From: Ehretia macrophylla
Lineage: Eukaryota; Streptophyta; Magnoliopsida; Boraginales; Ehretiaceae
Reading direction: 5' to 3'
Assembly: GCA_037974665.1 (NCBI GenBank)
Contig: CM075768.1
Location: 61,522,316 to 61,586,315 of the forward strand
Length of the DNA: 64,000 nucleotides
Shown: positions 11,601 to 24,661 of the stretch, one piece after another
How the letters are laid out: the number at the start of each line of letters is the position of its first letter
How positions within the stretch are numbered: the first letter of the stretch is position 1
Made by a program: the position numbers and the translations under genes
The notes under the pieces: generated by a model
Told to the model about the DNA's origin: nothing
What the model saw: only the letters and a program-made list of their open reading frames with translations
Database searches by the model: none

Positions 11601-14600
11601 CAAAGCGAGTTCTTCTACCCCCGTCGTAGAGCTCTCAGAGAGCTTTCCAACTGTATGATGTGTGCCACGTAACTCCTGACGGATTAAAAGTTATGGGCTC
11701 CGGAGCGATGGAGACGTGGTCCCAAGCCCAACGCCCTCGGTTTTCGGGCCCAGCCTCTACGTGAAGTGAAGCTGTCTTGCCCAAGGTGCCATGGGATTCG
11801 GTAATTGAAATGTGATGGATTAGGTTGTCGTCCTTTTTGCGGCGCACGATGTACAATCCATGAAGAAAAAATAGCGCAAAAGAAGAAAAGTGTCCCGAAA
11901 CTGATGAAAACATTCGATTTTGGGTTCTGGAAAAAGGCCCAGCGATACAGGCTTGGCTGCCCCCGTCGTAGACCTCTCGGAGAGCTTTCCAACAGTATGT
12001 TGTGCGCCGCATAACTCCTTACGGATCAAAAGTTATGGGCTCCGGAGCGACAGAGACGTGGTCCCAAGCCTGACGCCCTCGGTTTGCGGGCCCAGCCTCT
12101 CCGTGAAGCGAAGTTGTCATGCCCAAGGTGCCGTGGGATTCGTTAATAGAAATGTGATGGATTAGGTTGTCGTCCTTTTCGCGGCGGACGACGTACGATT
12201 CGGGCCGAAAAAATAGCGCAAAAGATGAAAAGTGTCTCGAAACTGATAAAAACTTTCGATTATGGGCTCCGAAATCAGGCCCAGAAAAGCGGGCTTGGCT
12301 GCCCCCGTCGTAGAGCTCTCGGAGAGCTTTCCAACGGCATGCTGTGCGCTGCGTAACTCCTTACGGATTAAAAGTCATAGGCTCCAGAGAGACGGAGACG
12401 TGGTCCCAAGCCCGACGCCCACGGTTTACGGGCCCAACCGCTACGTGAAGCGAAGCTGTCTTGCCCAAGGTGCCGTGGGATTCGTAATAGAAATGTGATG
12501 GATTAGGTTGTCATCCTTTTTGTGGCGCACGACGTACGATTCGGGATGGAAAAACAGCGCAAAAGAAGAAAAGTATCCCGAATATGATGAAAATGTTCGA
12601 TTTTGGATTCCGAAAACAGTCCCAGCGAAGCGAGCTTCGCTGCCCCCATCTTATAGCTCTTGTAGAGCTTTCCCACGGTATGTTGTGCGCCGCGTAACTC
12701 CTTACGGATCAAAATTTATGGGGTCCAGAGCGACGGAGACCTTGTCAGAAGCCCGACGCCCTCGGTGTGTGGGCCCAGCCTCTACGTGAAGCAAAGCTGT
12801 CTTGCCCAAAGTGCCATGGGATTCGGTAATAGAAATGTGATGGATTAGGTTGTCGTCTTTTTTGCGGTGCACGACGTACGATCCGGGACTGAAAAACAAC
12901 GCAAAAGAAGAAAAGTGTCCCGAATATGATGAAATTGTTCGATTTTAGTTTGCGAAAATAGTCCCAGTGGAGCAAGCTTCGCTACCCCCGTCGTAGAGCT
13001 CTCGAAGAGCTTTCCAACGGTATGCTGTGTGCCGCATAACTCCTTACGGATCAAAAGTTATGGTCTCCAGAGCGAGAGAGACCTGGTCAAAAGCCCGACG
13101 CCCTCGGTTTGCCGGCCCAACCTCTTTGTGAAGCGAAGCTGTCTTGCCCAAGGTGCCGTTGGATTCGGCAATAGAAATGTGATGGATTAGGTTGTCGTCC
13201 TTTTCGTGACGCACGATGTACGATCCGAGACAAAAAAACAGCGCAAAAGAAGAAAAGTGTTCCAAAATTGATGAAAATGTTCGATTTTGGGCTACGAAAA
13301 TAGGTCCAGCAAAGTGAGCTTGTTTGTCCCAATCGTAGAGCACTCGGAGAGTTTTCCAACGGTATGCTGTGCGTCGCGTAACTCCTTACGGATCAAAAGT
13401 TATGGGCCCCGGAGCGACGGAGACCTGGTCCCAAGCCCCACGCCCCTCGGTTTGCGTGCCCTGCCTCTACGTGAAGCGAAGCTGTCTTGCCCAAGGTACC
13501 GGGAGATTTGGTAATATAAATGTGATGGATTAGGTTGTCATCCATTTCGAGGCGCACAACTTACGATCCGGGATAGAAAAACAGCGTAAAAGAAGAAAAG
13601 TGTCCCAAATATGATGAAAACGATCACTTTTGGGTTCAGAAAATAGGTCCAACGAAGCGAGCTTGCTGCTCCCATCATAGAGCTCTCGAAGAGCTTTCCA
13701 ACGGTATGCCGTGTGCCACGTAACTCCTTACGGATCAAAAGTTATGGGCTCCGGAGCGATGGAGATGTTGTCCTATGCCCGACGCCCTCGGTTTGCCGGC
13801 CCAGCCTCTACGTGAAACGAAGCAGTCTTGCCTAAGGTGCTGTGAGATTCGGTAATAGAAATGTGATAGAGTAGGTTGTCGTCTATTTCGCAGCACATGA
13901 CGTACGATCCCGGATAAAATAACAGCGCAAAAGAAGAAAAGTGTCCAAAAACTAATGAAAACGTTCGATTTTGGGCTGCGAAAAAAGGCCCAGCGAAGCG
14001 AGATTTTCTGCCGCTGTCGTAGATCTCTCAGAGAACATTCCAACGGTATGCTGTGCGCCACGTAACTTTTTACGGATCAATGTTATGGGCTCCGAAGCGA
14101 CGAAGACGTGGTCCCAAGCCCGACGCCATCGGTTTGCGGGCCCAGCCTCTACGTGAAACGAAGCTGTCATGCTCAAGGTGCCGTCGGATTCGGTAATAGA
14201 AATGTGATGGATTATGTTGTCTTCCTTTTCGCGGCGCACGACGTACGAATCATGATGGAAAAACAGCGCAAAAGAAGAAAAGTGTCCTAAAACTGATAAA
14301 AACATTCGATTTTGGCCTCCAAAAAAATGCCCAACGAAGCGGGCTTGGCTGCCCCCGTCGTAGAGCTCTCAGAGAGCTTTCCAACAGTATGTTGTGCGCC
14401 GTGTAACTCCTTAAGGATTAAAAGTTATGGGCTCCGGAGCGATGGAGACGTGGTCCCAAGCCCGACGCCCTCGGTTTGCGGCACCAGCCTCTATCTAAAT
14501 CGAAGCTGTCTTGCCCAAGGTGCTTTGGGATTCGGTAATAGAAATATGGTGCATTTGGTTGTCGTCATTTTCGCGGCACATGACGTACGATCCAGGACGG

Positions 14601-17600
14601 AAAAACAACACAAAAGAAGAAAAGTGTCCCAAAACTGATGAAGAAATTCGATTTTGGGCACCAAAATCAGGCAGAGCGAAGCGGGCTTGGCTGCCCCCGT
14701 CTTAGAGCTCTTGGAGAGCTTTCCAACGGTATGCTGTGCGCCGCGTAACTCCTTACGGATCAAAAGTTATGGGCTTCGGAGCGACGGAGACGTGGTCCCA
14801 AGCCCGACGCCCTTGGTTTACGGGACCAGCCTTTATCTGAAGCGAAGCTATCTTGCCCAAGGTGCCTTGGGATTCGGTAATAGAAATGTGATGGATTAGG
14901 TTGTCGTCCTTTTCGCGGCGCATGACGTACGATCCAGGATGAAAAAACAACGTAAAAGAAGAAAAGTGTCCCAAATATGATGAAAACGTTCAATTTTGGG
15001 TTCCAAAAATAGTCCCATCACTGCCCCCGTCGTAGAGCTCCTGGAGAGCTTTCCAACGATATCCTGTGCGCCGCGTAACTCCTTACGGATCAAAAGTTAT
15101 GGGCTCCGGAGCGACGGAGACCTGGTCACAAACCCAACGCCCTCGGTTTGCAGGCCCAACCTCTATGTGAAGCGAAGCTGTCATGCCCAAGGTGTCGTGG
15201 GATTCGGTAATAGAAATGTGATGGATTAGGTTGTCGTACTTTTCGCGGTGCACGACGTACGATCCGGGATGAAAAAACAGCCCAAAAGAATAAAAGTGTC
15301 CCGAAACTGATGAAAATGTTCGATTTTGGTCTTCAAAAAAAGGCCCAGCAAAGCATGCTTTTCTACCCCCGTCGTAGAGCTCTCAAAGAGCTTTCAAACG
15401 GTATGTTGTGCGTCACGTAACTCCTAACGGATCAAAAGTTATGGGTTCCGGAGCGACGGAGACTTGGTCCCAAGCCCGACGCCCTCGGTTTGCGGGCCCA
15501 GCCTCTACGTGAAGCTAAGCTATCTTGCCCAAGGTGCCGTGGGATTCGGTAATAGAAATGTGATGGATTAGGTTGTCATCCTTTTCGCGGTGCACGACGT
15601 ACGATCCGGGACAAAAAAATAGCGAAAAAGAAGAAAAGTGTCCCAAAATTGATAAAAATGTTCGATTTTAGCCTCCAAAAAAAGGCCCAATGAAGCGGGC
15701 TTGACTGCCCCCGTCGTAGAGCTCTCGGAGAGCTTTCCAACGGTATGCTATGCACCGCGTAACTCCTTACGGATTAAAAGTCATGGGCTGCGGAGCAACG
15801 AAGACGTGGTCCCAAGCCCGATACCCTCGGTTTGCGTTCCCAGCCTCTACGTGAAGCGAAGCTGTCTTTCCTAAGGTGCCATGGGATTCGGTAATAGAAA
15901 TGAGATGGATTAGGTTGTCGTCATTTTTGCGGGGTACGATGTACGATCCCGGATGAAAAAACAGCGCAAAAGAAGATAAATGTCCCGAAACTGATGAAAA
16001 CGTTCGATTTTGAGCTCCGAAATTAGGCCCACCAAAGTGGGCTAGGCTGCCCCCATCGTAGAGGTCTCGGAGCGCTTTCCAACGGTATGCTGTGCGCCAT
16101 ATAACTCTATACGGATCAAAAGTTATGGGCTTTAGAGCGACAGAGACCTGGTGACAAGCCCGACGACCTCGGTTTGCGAGCCCAGCCTTTACATGAAGCA
16201 AAGCTGTCTTGGCCAAGGTGCCATGGGATTCAGTAATAGAAATGTGATGGATTAGTTTGTTGTCCTTTTCGCGGTGCATGACGTACGATCCGGGCTTAAA
16301 AAACAGCACAAAAGAAGAAAAGTGTCCCAAAACTTATGAAAATTTTCTATTTAGGGCACCGAAAAAAGGCCCAGCGAAGTGGGCATGGGTGCCCCCGTCA
16401 TAGAGCTCTCGGAGTGCTTTCCAACGGTATGCTGTGTGCGCGTAACTCCTTATGGATCAAAAGTTATTGGCTCCGGAGCAACGGAAACCTGGTCACAAGC
16501 CCGACGCCCTCAGTTTACTGGCCCAACCTCTACGTGAAGCGAAGCTATCTTGCCCAAGGTGATGTGGGATTGGGTAATAGAAATGTGATGGATTAGGTTG
16601 TCGTCCTTTTTCCAGTGCACGACGTTCGATCCGGGATGAAAAAAGAGCGCAAAACAAGAAAAGTGTCCCAAAACTGATGAAAACGTTCAATTTTGGGCAC
16701 CGAAAAAAGGCCCAAGGAAGTGGGCTTGGCTGCCTCCGACGTAGAGCTCTAGAAGAGCTTTCCAACGATATGCTGTCCACCGCTTAACTCTGTACGGATC
16801 AAAAGTTATGGGCTACGGAGCGACGGAGACCTGGTCACAAGCCTGACGCCCTCGGTTTGCTGGCCTAGCCTCTACGTGAAGTGAAGCTGTCTTGACCAAG
16901 GTTCCATGGGATTGGGTAATAGAAATGTGATGGATTTGGTTGTCGTCCTTTTCGCGGTGCATGACGTAAGATCTGGGACGAAAAAACAGCTTAAAACAAG
17001 AAATGTGTCCCAAAACTAATGAAAATGTTCGATTTTGTGCTCCAAAATCAGGCCCAGCAAAGCGAGCTTGGCTGCCCCCGTCGTAGAGCTCTCGGAAAGC
17101 TTTCCAACGGAATGTTGTATGCAGCGTAACTCCTTACGGATCAAAAGTTATGGGCTCCGGAGCGACGGAGACTTGGTCCCAAGCCCGACGCCCTCGGTTT
17201 GCGGGCCCAGCCTCTACGTGAAGTGAAGCTGTCTTGCCCAAGGTGCCGTGGGATTCGGTAATAGAAATGTGATGGATTAAGTTGTCATCCTTTTCGCTGC
17301 GCAAGACGTACGATCCGGGACGAAAAAACAGTGCAAAAGAAGAAAATTATCACGAAACTAATAAAAATGTTCAATTTTGGCCTCCAAAAAAATGCCCAAC
17401 GAAGCGAGCTTGGCTGGCCCCGTCGTAGAGCTCTCGGAGAGCTTTCCAATGGTATGCTATGTGCCGCATAACTAATTACGGATTAAAAGTTATGGGCTCC
17501 GGAGCGACGAAGTCCTAGTCACAAGCCCAACGCCCTCGGTTTGCGGGCCCAGCCTCTACATGAAGAGAAGCTGTCTTGCCCAAGGTACCATGGGATTCGG

Positions 17601-20600
17601 TAATAGGAATGTGATGGATTAGGTTGTTGTCCTTTTCGCGTTGCACGACGTACAATCCGGGACGGAAAAATAGTCCAAAAGAAAAAAAGTGTCCTAAAAC
17701 TGATGAAAATGTTCAATTTTGGGCTCCAAAAAAAGGCCCAGCAAAGCAAGCTTTTCTGCATCCGTCGTAGAGCTCTCAAAGAGCTTTCCAACGGTATGCT
17801 GTGTGCCACGTAACTTCTTACGAATCAAAAGTTATAGGCTCCGGAGCGATGGAGACGTGGTCCCAAGCCCGACGCCCTCGGTTTGCGAGCCCAGCCTTTA
17901 AGTGAAGCGAAGCTGTCTTGTCCAATGTACCGTGGGATTCGGTAATAGGAATGTGATGGATTAGGTTGTTGTCCTTTTCGCGTTGCACGACGTACAATCC
18001 GGGACGGAAAAATAGCCTAAAAGAAGAAAAGTATCCCAAAACGGATGAAAATGTTCGATTTTGGGCTCCGATAATAGGCATAGCAAAACGAGCTTGGCTG
18101 CCCTCGTCATAGAGCTCTCGGAGCGCTTCCCAACTGTATTTTGTGTGCCGCGTAACACCATATGGATCAAAAGTTATGGGCGCTGGAGCGACGGAGACCT
18201 GGTGACAAGCCCGACGCCCTCGGTTTGCAGGCCCAGCCTCTACGTGAAGCGAAGCTATCTTGCCAAGGTGCCATTGGATTCGGTAATAGAAATGTGATAG
18301 ATTAGGTTGTCGTCCTTTTCGCGATGCATGACGTAAGATACGGGATTAAAAAATAGCGCAAAAGATGAAAAGTGTCCCAAAATTGATAAAAACGTTCGAT
18401 TTTGGGCACCGAAAAAAGTCCCAGCGTAGTGGGCTTCGATGCCCCCGTCGTAGAGCTCTCAGAGAGCTTTCTAACGGTATGCTTTGCGACGCGTAACTCC
18501 TTACGGATCAAAAGTTATGGGCTCCAGAGCGACGGAGACCTGGTCAAAAGCCCGAAGCCCTCGATTTGCGGGCCCAGCCTCTACGTTAAGCGAAGCTGTA
18601 TTGCCCAAGGTGCCGTGGGATTTGGTAATAGAAATATGATAGATTAGGTTGTCGTCCTTTTCGCGATGCATGATGTACGATCCGTGACGAAAAAATAGCG
18701 CAGAAGAAGAAAAATGTCTCGAAACTGATGAAAACTTTCGATTTTGGGCATCGAAAAAAAGTTCAACGAAGTGGGCTTGGGTACCCCCATCGTAGAGGTC
18801 TCGGAGAGCTTTCCAACGGTACGCTGTGCGCCGCGTAACTCTTTACGGATCAAAAGTTATGGGCTCCAGAGCGACAGAGACCTAGTCACAAGCCCAACGC
18901 CCTCGGTTTGCAGGCCCAGCCTTTACATGAAGCGAAGCTGTCTTGCCCAAGGTGCCGTGGGATCGGGTAATAGAAAAGTGATGGATTAGGTTGTCATCCT
19001 TTTCGCGGCGCACGACGTACGATCTAGGACGAAAAAACTGCGTAAAAGAAGAAAAGTGTCCCGAAACTGATGAAAACGTTCGATTTTGTGCTTCAAAATC
19101 ATGCCCAGCGAAGCGAGCTTGACTGTCCCCATCGTTTAGCTCTCAGAGATCTTTCCAACGGTATGCTGTGTGCCGCGTAACTCCTTACGGATCAAAAGTT
19201 ATGGGCTCCGGAGCGACGGAGACTTGGTCCCAAGCCCGACGCCCTCGATTTGTGGGCCCAGCCTCTACGTGAAGCGAAGCTATCTTGCCCAAGGTACCAT
19301 GGGATTGGGTAATAGAAATGTGATGGATTAGGTTGTCGTCCTTTTCGCTGTGCACGACGTACGATCCGGGACGAAAAATTAGCGCAAAAAAAGAAAAGTA
19401 TCCCAAAACTGATAAAAACGTTCGATTTTGGCGTCCAAAAAAAAGCCCAACGAAGCGGGCTTGGCTGCCCCCGTCGTAGAACTCTCGGAGAGCTTTCCAA
19501 CGGTATGTTCTGCACCGCGTAACTCCTTACGGATTAAAAGTTATGGGCTCCAGAGCGACGGAGACGTGGTCCGAAGCCCAACGCCCTCGGTTTGCGGGCC
19601 CATCCTCTACGTGAAGCGAAGCTATCTTGCCCAAGCCGCCATGGGATTGGGTAATAGAAATGTGATGGATTAGGTTGTCATCCTTTTCGCAGCGCACGAC
19701 GTACGATCCGGGACGAAAATACAGCACAAAAGAAGAAAAGTGTCCCGAAACTGATGAAAATGTTTGATTTTGGGCTCCGAAATTAGGCCGAGCAAAGCGG
19801 GCTTGGCTGCCCCCGTCGTTGAGCTCTTGGAGAGCTTTCCAATGGTATGCTGTGCGCCGCATAACTCCTTACAGATCAAAAGTTATGGGCACCGGAGCGA
19901 CGGAGATGTGGTCCCAAGCTCGACGCCCTCGGTTTGCTGGACCAGCCTCTACCTGAAGCGAAGCTATCTTACCCAAGGTACCGTGGGATTCGATAATAGA
20001 AATGTGATGGATTAGGTTGTCGTCCTTTTCAAGGCGCACGACATACGATCCGGGATGAGAAAACAGCGCAAAAGAAGAAAAGTGTCCCGAATATGATGAA
20101 AACGTTTGATTTTGGGTTCTGAAAGTAGTCCTAGTGAAGTGAGCTGCTCTGCCCCCATCGTAGAGCTCTCGGAGAACTTTCCAACGGTATGCTGTGCGCC
20201 GCGTAACTCCTTATAGATCAAAATTTATGGGCTCCGGAGCGACGGAGACCTGGTCACAAACTCGACGGCTTCAGTTTGCGGGCCTAGCCTGTACGTGAAG
20301 CCAAGCTGTCTTGCCCAAGGTGCCATGGGATTGGGTAATAGAAATGTGATGGATTAGGTTGTCGTCCTTTTTGCAGTGCACGACGTACGATCCGGACGGA
20401 AAAATAGCCCAAAAGAAGAAAAGTGTCTCAAAACTGATGAAAACATTATATTTTGGGCTTCACAAAAAGGCCCAGCAAAGCAAGCTTTTCTGCCCCCGTC
20501 GTAGAGCTCTCAGAGAGCTTTCCAACGGTATGCTGTGCGCCACGTAACTTCTTACGGATTGAAAGTTATGGGTTCTGGAGCGACGGAGACGTGGTCCCAA

Positions 20601-21061
20601 GCCCGACGCCCTCGGTTTGCTGCCCCAGCCTCTAAATGAAGCGAAGCTGTCTTGGCCAATGTGCCGTGGGATTCTATAATAGAAATGTGATGGATTAGGT
20701 TGTTGTCCTTTTCCCGGCGCGCGACGTATGATCAGGGACGAAAAAACAGCGCAAAAGAAGAAATGTGTCCCAAAACGGATGAAAATGTTCGATTTTGGGC
20801 TTCGATAACAGGCACAGTGAAACGAGCTTGGCTGCCCCCGTCGTAGAGCTCTCGGAGCGCTTTCTAATGGTATGCTATGCGCCGCGTAACTCCAAACGGA
20901 TCAAAAGTTATGGGCTCTGGAGCGACGGAGACCTGGTGACAAGCCGGATGCCCTCGGTTTGCGGGCCCAGCCTCTACGTGAATCGAAGCTGTCTTGCCCA
21001 AGGTGCCGTGGGATTCGATAATAGAAATGTGATGGATTAGGTTGTCGTCCTTTTCGCGGTG

Positions 21062-21066
21062 CATGA
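21062..21066. repeat. Left target-site duplication (CATGA) of solo LTR
   Basis: CATGA immediately precedes the TGTGAGGCCC start of the LTR and is repeated exactly after its ACA end at 24657-24661. Joining the flanks restores the satellite sequence GCATGACGTACG, so the insertion was clean and within one monomer. Confidence 0.92.
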
Positions 21067-21086
21067 TGTGAGGCCCGACCCCGATT

Positions 21087-21300
21087 TGTGTGCGATACCT
21101 CGTTTCTTGTGCCCTAATCTAGATTTGCGTGCCTTGACCTAGGTTTAAGAATTTCATTCATTTTATGTGCCATGCATTGAATTACGTGCATTCATTTAGG
21201 GTTGTGTGCATTTACTTGAAAAACTTGCATTCGTCTCGTAGTTCGTGTCCTACCTCGTAGTGCGTGTCCTAGACCTAGGAAAGCATGCCCTCACGCTAAT
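21087..21300 (+). repeat. Degenerate ~20-bp subrepeats at the start of the solo LTR
   Basis: A run of short degenerate units of about 19-22 bp built around GTGCC or GTGCA followed by CTNACCTAG-like sequence, for example GCGTGCCTTGACCTAGG at 21128. This copy has fewer units than the LTR at 33635. Measured to the shared CAAGAAAGCATCTTA landmark, the LTR start is 234 bp away here and 423 bp away there. Confidence 0.7.
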
Positions 21301-24123
21301 CAAGAAAGCATCTTACACAAAGCACTAGACTGTTAAACAATTCTACAAAATCCACTATCAATATTATAATCCTAATTCAACCCACTAAAAGACAAAAATT
21401 CACTAAACACTATACATTCTTCATTCTTTATTCCTTATTCTTTTTGCACTTCCAACACTCAATTAAAAAAACATCCAAAACATGACAAAAATTCAGATTT
21501 GGCACATGCTTTGGCCGACCACCATGTGGTATTTTGCTTGGTTGCTCAATTCAAAATTCATTCCTAGACATACTATGACATTCTATGACACAAAATGCAT
21601 AAAAAATTGCTCAAAACCACCTCAATTCTCTCAGCTTGCTTGACCAAACCACCTATGCCCATGCTAACATTTTAAATTTCACATTGAAGACACAAAAAAC
21701 AGATTTTTAATGGCCCAAGGCCGACCACAAGCTTGAAGATTGCAAAAGTTTTATTCCTTGTCATATTTTTGTCATATCTTCATTTCTTCCTCAACTTCTC
21801 TCTCTCCTCTCACTCTCCTCACCACCTCTCGGCCTTGGCTGAGTTCTCACCATACCATAGCTCATCTTCTTCATCATATGGTGCATCAAGTCAAACAACA
21901 AGCAAGGAAATTCGAGCAAGCTAGCTAGAGTTCGAAAATCACACATGCATGTCCTTCGAAGTCTTCTATTTGGCCATAGGTAAGTTTCTTGGCTTCCATT
22001 TCTTTTCTTCTTGTTCTAACCTTATGCATGTGCTAAGAGCTTGGTCACTAAGCTAGGAAAAATAGAGAAACTCTAGTTGGAATCTCGGCTAAGCAAGAAG
22101 AAGAAGAGATTTGAGCTTCAACAACTTTTTGTGCATCTTCTTGGTTGTTTGCTAAGGTGAGGGCTAAAACCTTTTGAAATTCCTTTTGAAGTCTTCTATT
22201 TGGCCATACCTCATAAATGTATGTCTTTACTTCTGTACTTGAGTTATATGTTCGTTCATGAGCTTAAACAACCATGCATGGCAAGATCTTGGCTTGAAAG
22301 TGGTGATAGGTGAAGTCGGACTGTTGACAGCTCTCTGACCAGTCTGTTTCAAGGTAAGTTTAGCTAGGAAAATGATGTTGAAAATGCTTGAAAATTGGTA
22401 GGTGTCTATCTTGGACAGTTTTGAACATTTTTTGCAGAAATAGGCTGAAGCTAATTTTGCCTCTAGGGTCCTCAAAATAGCAAATCTTTAAAATGTGTCC
22501 AAATCTGGAAATCTGGAAAAAATGAAGCAGGTTTTGGCAGATGCACTGACCTTGTGGAACGAACCATCGTTGACTAAGTAAATGATATCCAAAATGCATG
22601 AAATTTGGTGTGCTGCTAGATTTTTCAGTTCTGGAAATTTTTGTCAGAAATGGACTAAGGCTGAATCTGACCCTAAGAACCTAAAAAACATCAATTATCG
22701 AAATGTGTGCAAATCTGGACAGTTTTGTGCTATCCCACTGTTTCGGCTATATCTAATGATCCCTAACTCCAATTGATGCAAGGTTTGTTTCTGATTTTAG
22801 TTAACTTATTAAGGTTTAATTTGACATCTTATTCACTATATTTGGAGATTGTTTTCTTATCCTACTGATTGTGAGAAAACAGCCTTTTGCAGTAAGGGTT
22901 TCACTTAATGTTGTGCTTAGAAAAATTGTTGTGACTCCTCTTGTTGAATTAAATGCTTGGTATTGTAGCTTCGGGATGTTGTGTGGACTGTTTTGAATGT
23001 TTGAGGATGTTGAATTAAATGATGCTTGACTTGAGATTGACTTTGAGTTGACTTAGGGTTTAATCACACGGTTAAGCATGAAACGGAAACCCTAATGACT
23101 AGGTAGGCTTGCTAAGTGTTAATCATTTGGATATTGTGTGGAATTATATGCTTAGTAGGCTGCCCGTAAATTCCCTTATAGTCCTAAATGCGATTTTGAT
23201 CATTGCATGTTGACAAATGGGCTTTTCTAGCATTCGAGCCCACGTAAATGTTGTTGCATGTTGAATAATTCTATCACCTGATTACGTGGACTTCGAAACG
23301 AGTTATATGGCTTGATTTACATGTGTTACATGGCTTCCCGTTTAATGTTCATATAACTCTATATGCCTTTCAAGTGAAATTACATGTTTTATCGTGCCCT
23401 GCCTGTTTACTTGTCAATGTGCAATCTTATGACTGTCCGGAGGCAACCTACTTTGTTGTCCTCCTAACGTGATATGTTAATGTCATAAATGTGCACTGCA
23501 TACAAGGTTGCAACCTTTCCTGTCGGCATGGTAGCGATCACGCACACCGGGTGGCATCGGGCTTGTCGGTATACCCGTGACTACCATGGTCCCATTCCCT
23601 CTCTCGCTTGGGGGCTAGACTTCCTCGGAGAGTTGGGTCGTAGGATTTCGGGGTACATCCGGAGTACAGCCACCTGGCGTGTTTGAGGAATGATTTGAAG
23701 TCGGCCGCAACAACTGATTCTGAAACTAATCTGAGAGCAAAAGTTCACTGTATCCTTTTTACTATCTGTATAAGTACTCTCGCTTGGTTCCTAGAGAACC
23801 TCGGGGAGGAAAGACTGGTATTTCTGTTCCTGTACTTGTATTATTGTTATATTCATGCATGCAAAAGGATTTCATAAGTTGAACCGGAAAATGAGTTTCA
23901 AAACCTATTTCTCGTTCCCCCTCGCTGAGTTCATAAGGACTCACCCTCTTTTATCATCTCAAGTGAAGAAGAACAAGAACAGGTACCTGAGGACAATGTG
24001 CCTAACGATGATCCTTTGGAGTGACTGCATGTTCCTATGTGCTCTGCTTGATTTATGGCTACTTGCGAACTTATGTTACTCGAAGACTATTTTCTTTTGT
24101 GTTGCTCGATGTTGTGATGTAAA

Positions 24124-24148
24124 AGACCCCCATTGTAATTTGGGGTCT
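24124..24148 (+). other. Conserved hairpin near the 3' part of the LTR
   Basis: AGACCCC and GGGGTCT form a perfect 7-bp inverted repeat around an 11-nt loop. The same stem occurs in the other LTR at 36844-36868 with one loop change. It may fold in the transcript near the LTR's processing site; that role is inference. Confidence 0.5.
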
Positions 24149-24656
24149 AATTTTGGTTTGTACTGATATTGCTAGATAGACACTAGACACTACTATGATC
24201 GTATTGCTATTTATCACTGCTAGCATCTATCATAGGTTACGACGTATTAGTTAAGGACTAAGTAAATGAACTTACCCAATCTTAAACAGGTACTCGCTAT
24301 TAAGCTAAGATCAACATGAACTTTTGTAACGAGGATAAACAAACAAACGAGACATAGTACCATGCTAGGTTGTAAATCAAACAAGACATCAAGATAACCA
24401 ATAGGCGTTTCAATTGATGATAAATAGCAATCTTAGTTGGAAATGAAATTGAGATAGTAAATTTTGAGGCGTTTAGAGAATTAGGCCAAACCAAAGAGCC
24501 CAATTACAGCCGTTATGCTGTCGATTTTCCCGAAAAACTTGGAGTTTAGACTAAACCGATAAGTGCTAAATCTTCATAAACTGTTAAGTATATGACATGT
24601 CCTGAACGTTAGATCACACCCTAGTCTAACCTTATTGGTCGGGTTGGGGCGAGACA

Positions 24657-24661
24657 CATGA
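24657..24661. repeat. Right target-site duplication (CATGA) of solo LTR
   Basis: Exact second copy of the 5-bp target. The satellite resumes as CATGACGTACGATCC in the phase in which it was interrupted. Confidence 0.92.

Larger units (their letters stand above)
1..21066 (+). repeat. Satellite array, left segment (~62 monomers of ~342 bp)
   Basis: Head-to-tail tandem copies with a period of 339-342 bp; I see no inverted monomer. Landmarks recur once per period: GATGGATTAGGTTGTCGTCC, the dyad AGCTCTCGGAGAGCT, CGGATCAAAAGTTATGGGCT, GCTCCGGAGC, and an A-tract-rich stretch ending in GGGCTCCGAAAAAAGG. Monomers differ from one another at roughly one base in ten by eye, with small indels (for example about 17 bp missing near 7531 and about 11 bp near 15017). 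Several variant classes are interspersed, such as one with CCCGAATATGATG plus GGGTTCCGAAAATAG and one with CCGAAATCAGGCCC. No gene, tRNA or other unique sequence is visible in the segment. The window starts inside the array. Confidence 0.97.
21067..24656 (+). mobile_element. Solo LTR (3590 bp) of a Ty3/gypsy-type retrotransposon
   Basis: The segment begins TGTGAGGCCCGACCCC and ends GGGTTGGGGCGAGACA, which form an imperfect terminal inverted repeat with the TG...CA ends typical of LTRs. It is flanked by exact CATGA duplications and interrupts the satellite cleanly. It aligns over its length with the 3' LTR at 33635-37378, including a shared run near 24121-24180 and 36841-36900 with about three differences in 60 bases. 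No internal region, primer-binding site or second LTR is present, so it is a solo LTR, the usual result of recombination between two LTRs. Assignment to the Del/Tekay group of chromoviruses rests on LTR length and on the related copy's internal tail and is tentative. Open frames within it (for example 21733-21924, 23489-23686) are not conserved in the other copy. Confidence 0.9.

Noticed and set aside
21067-24656. A complete small non-autonomous element rather than a solo LTR
   Set aside because: It is collinear from end to end with the single LTR at 33635-37378, which has a polypurine tract directly before it, so the whole segment is one LTR.
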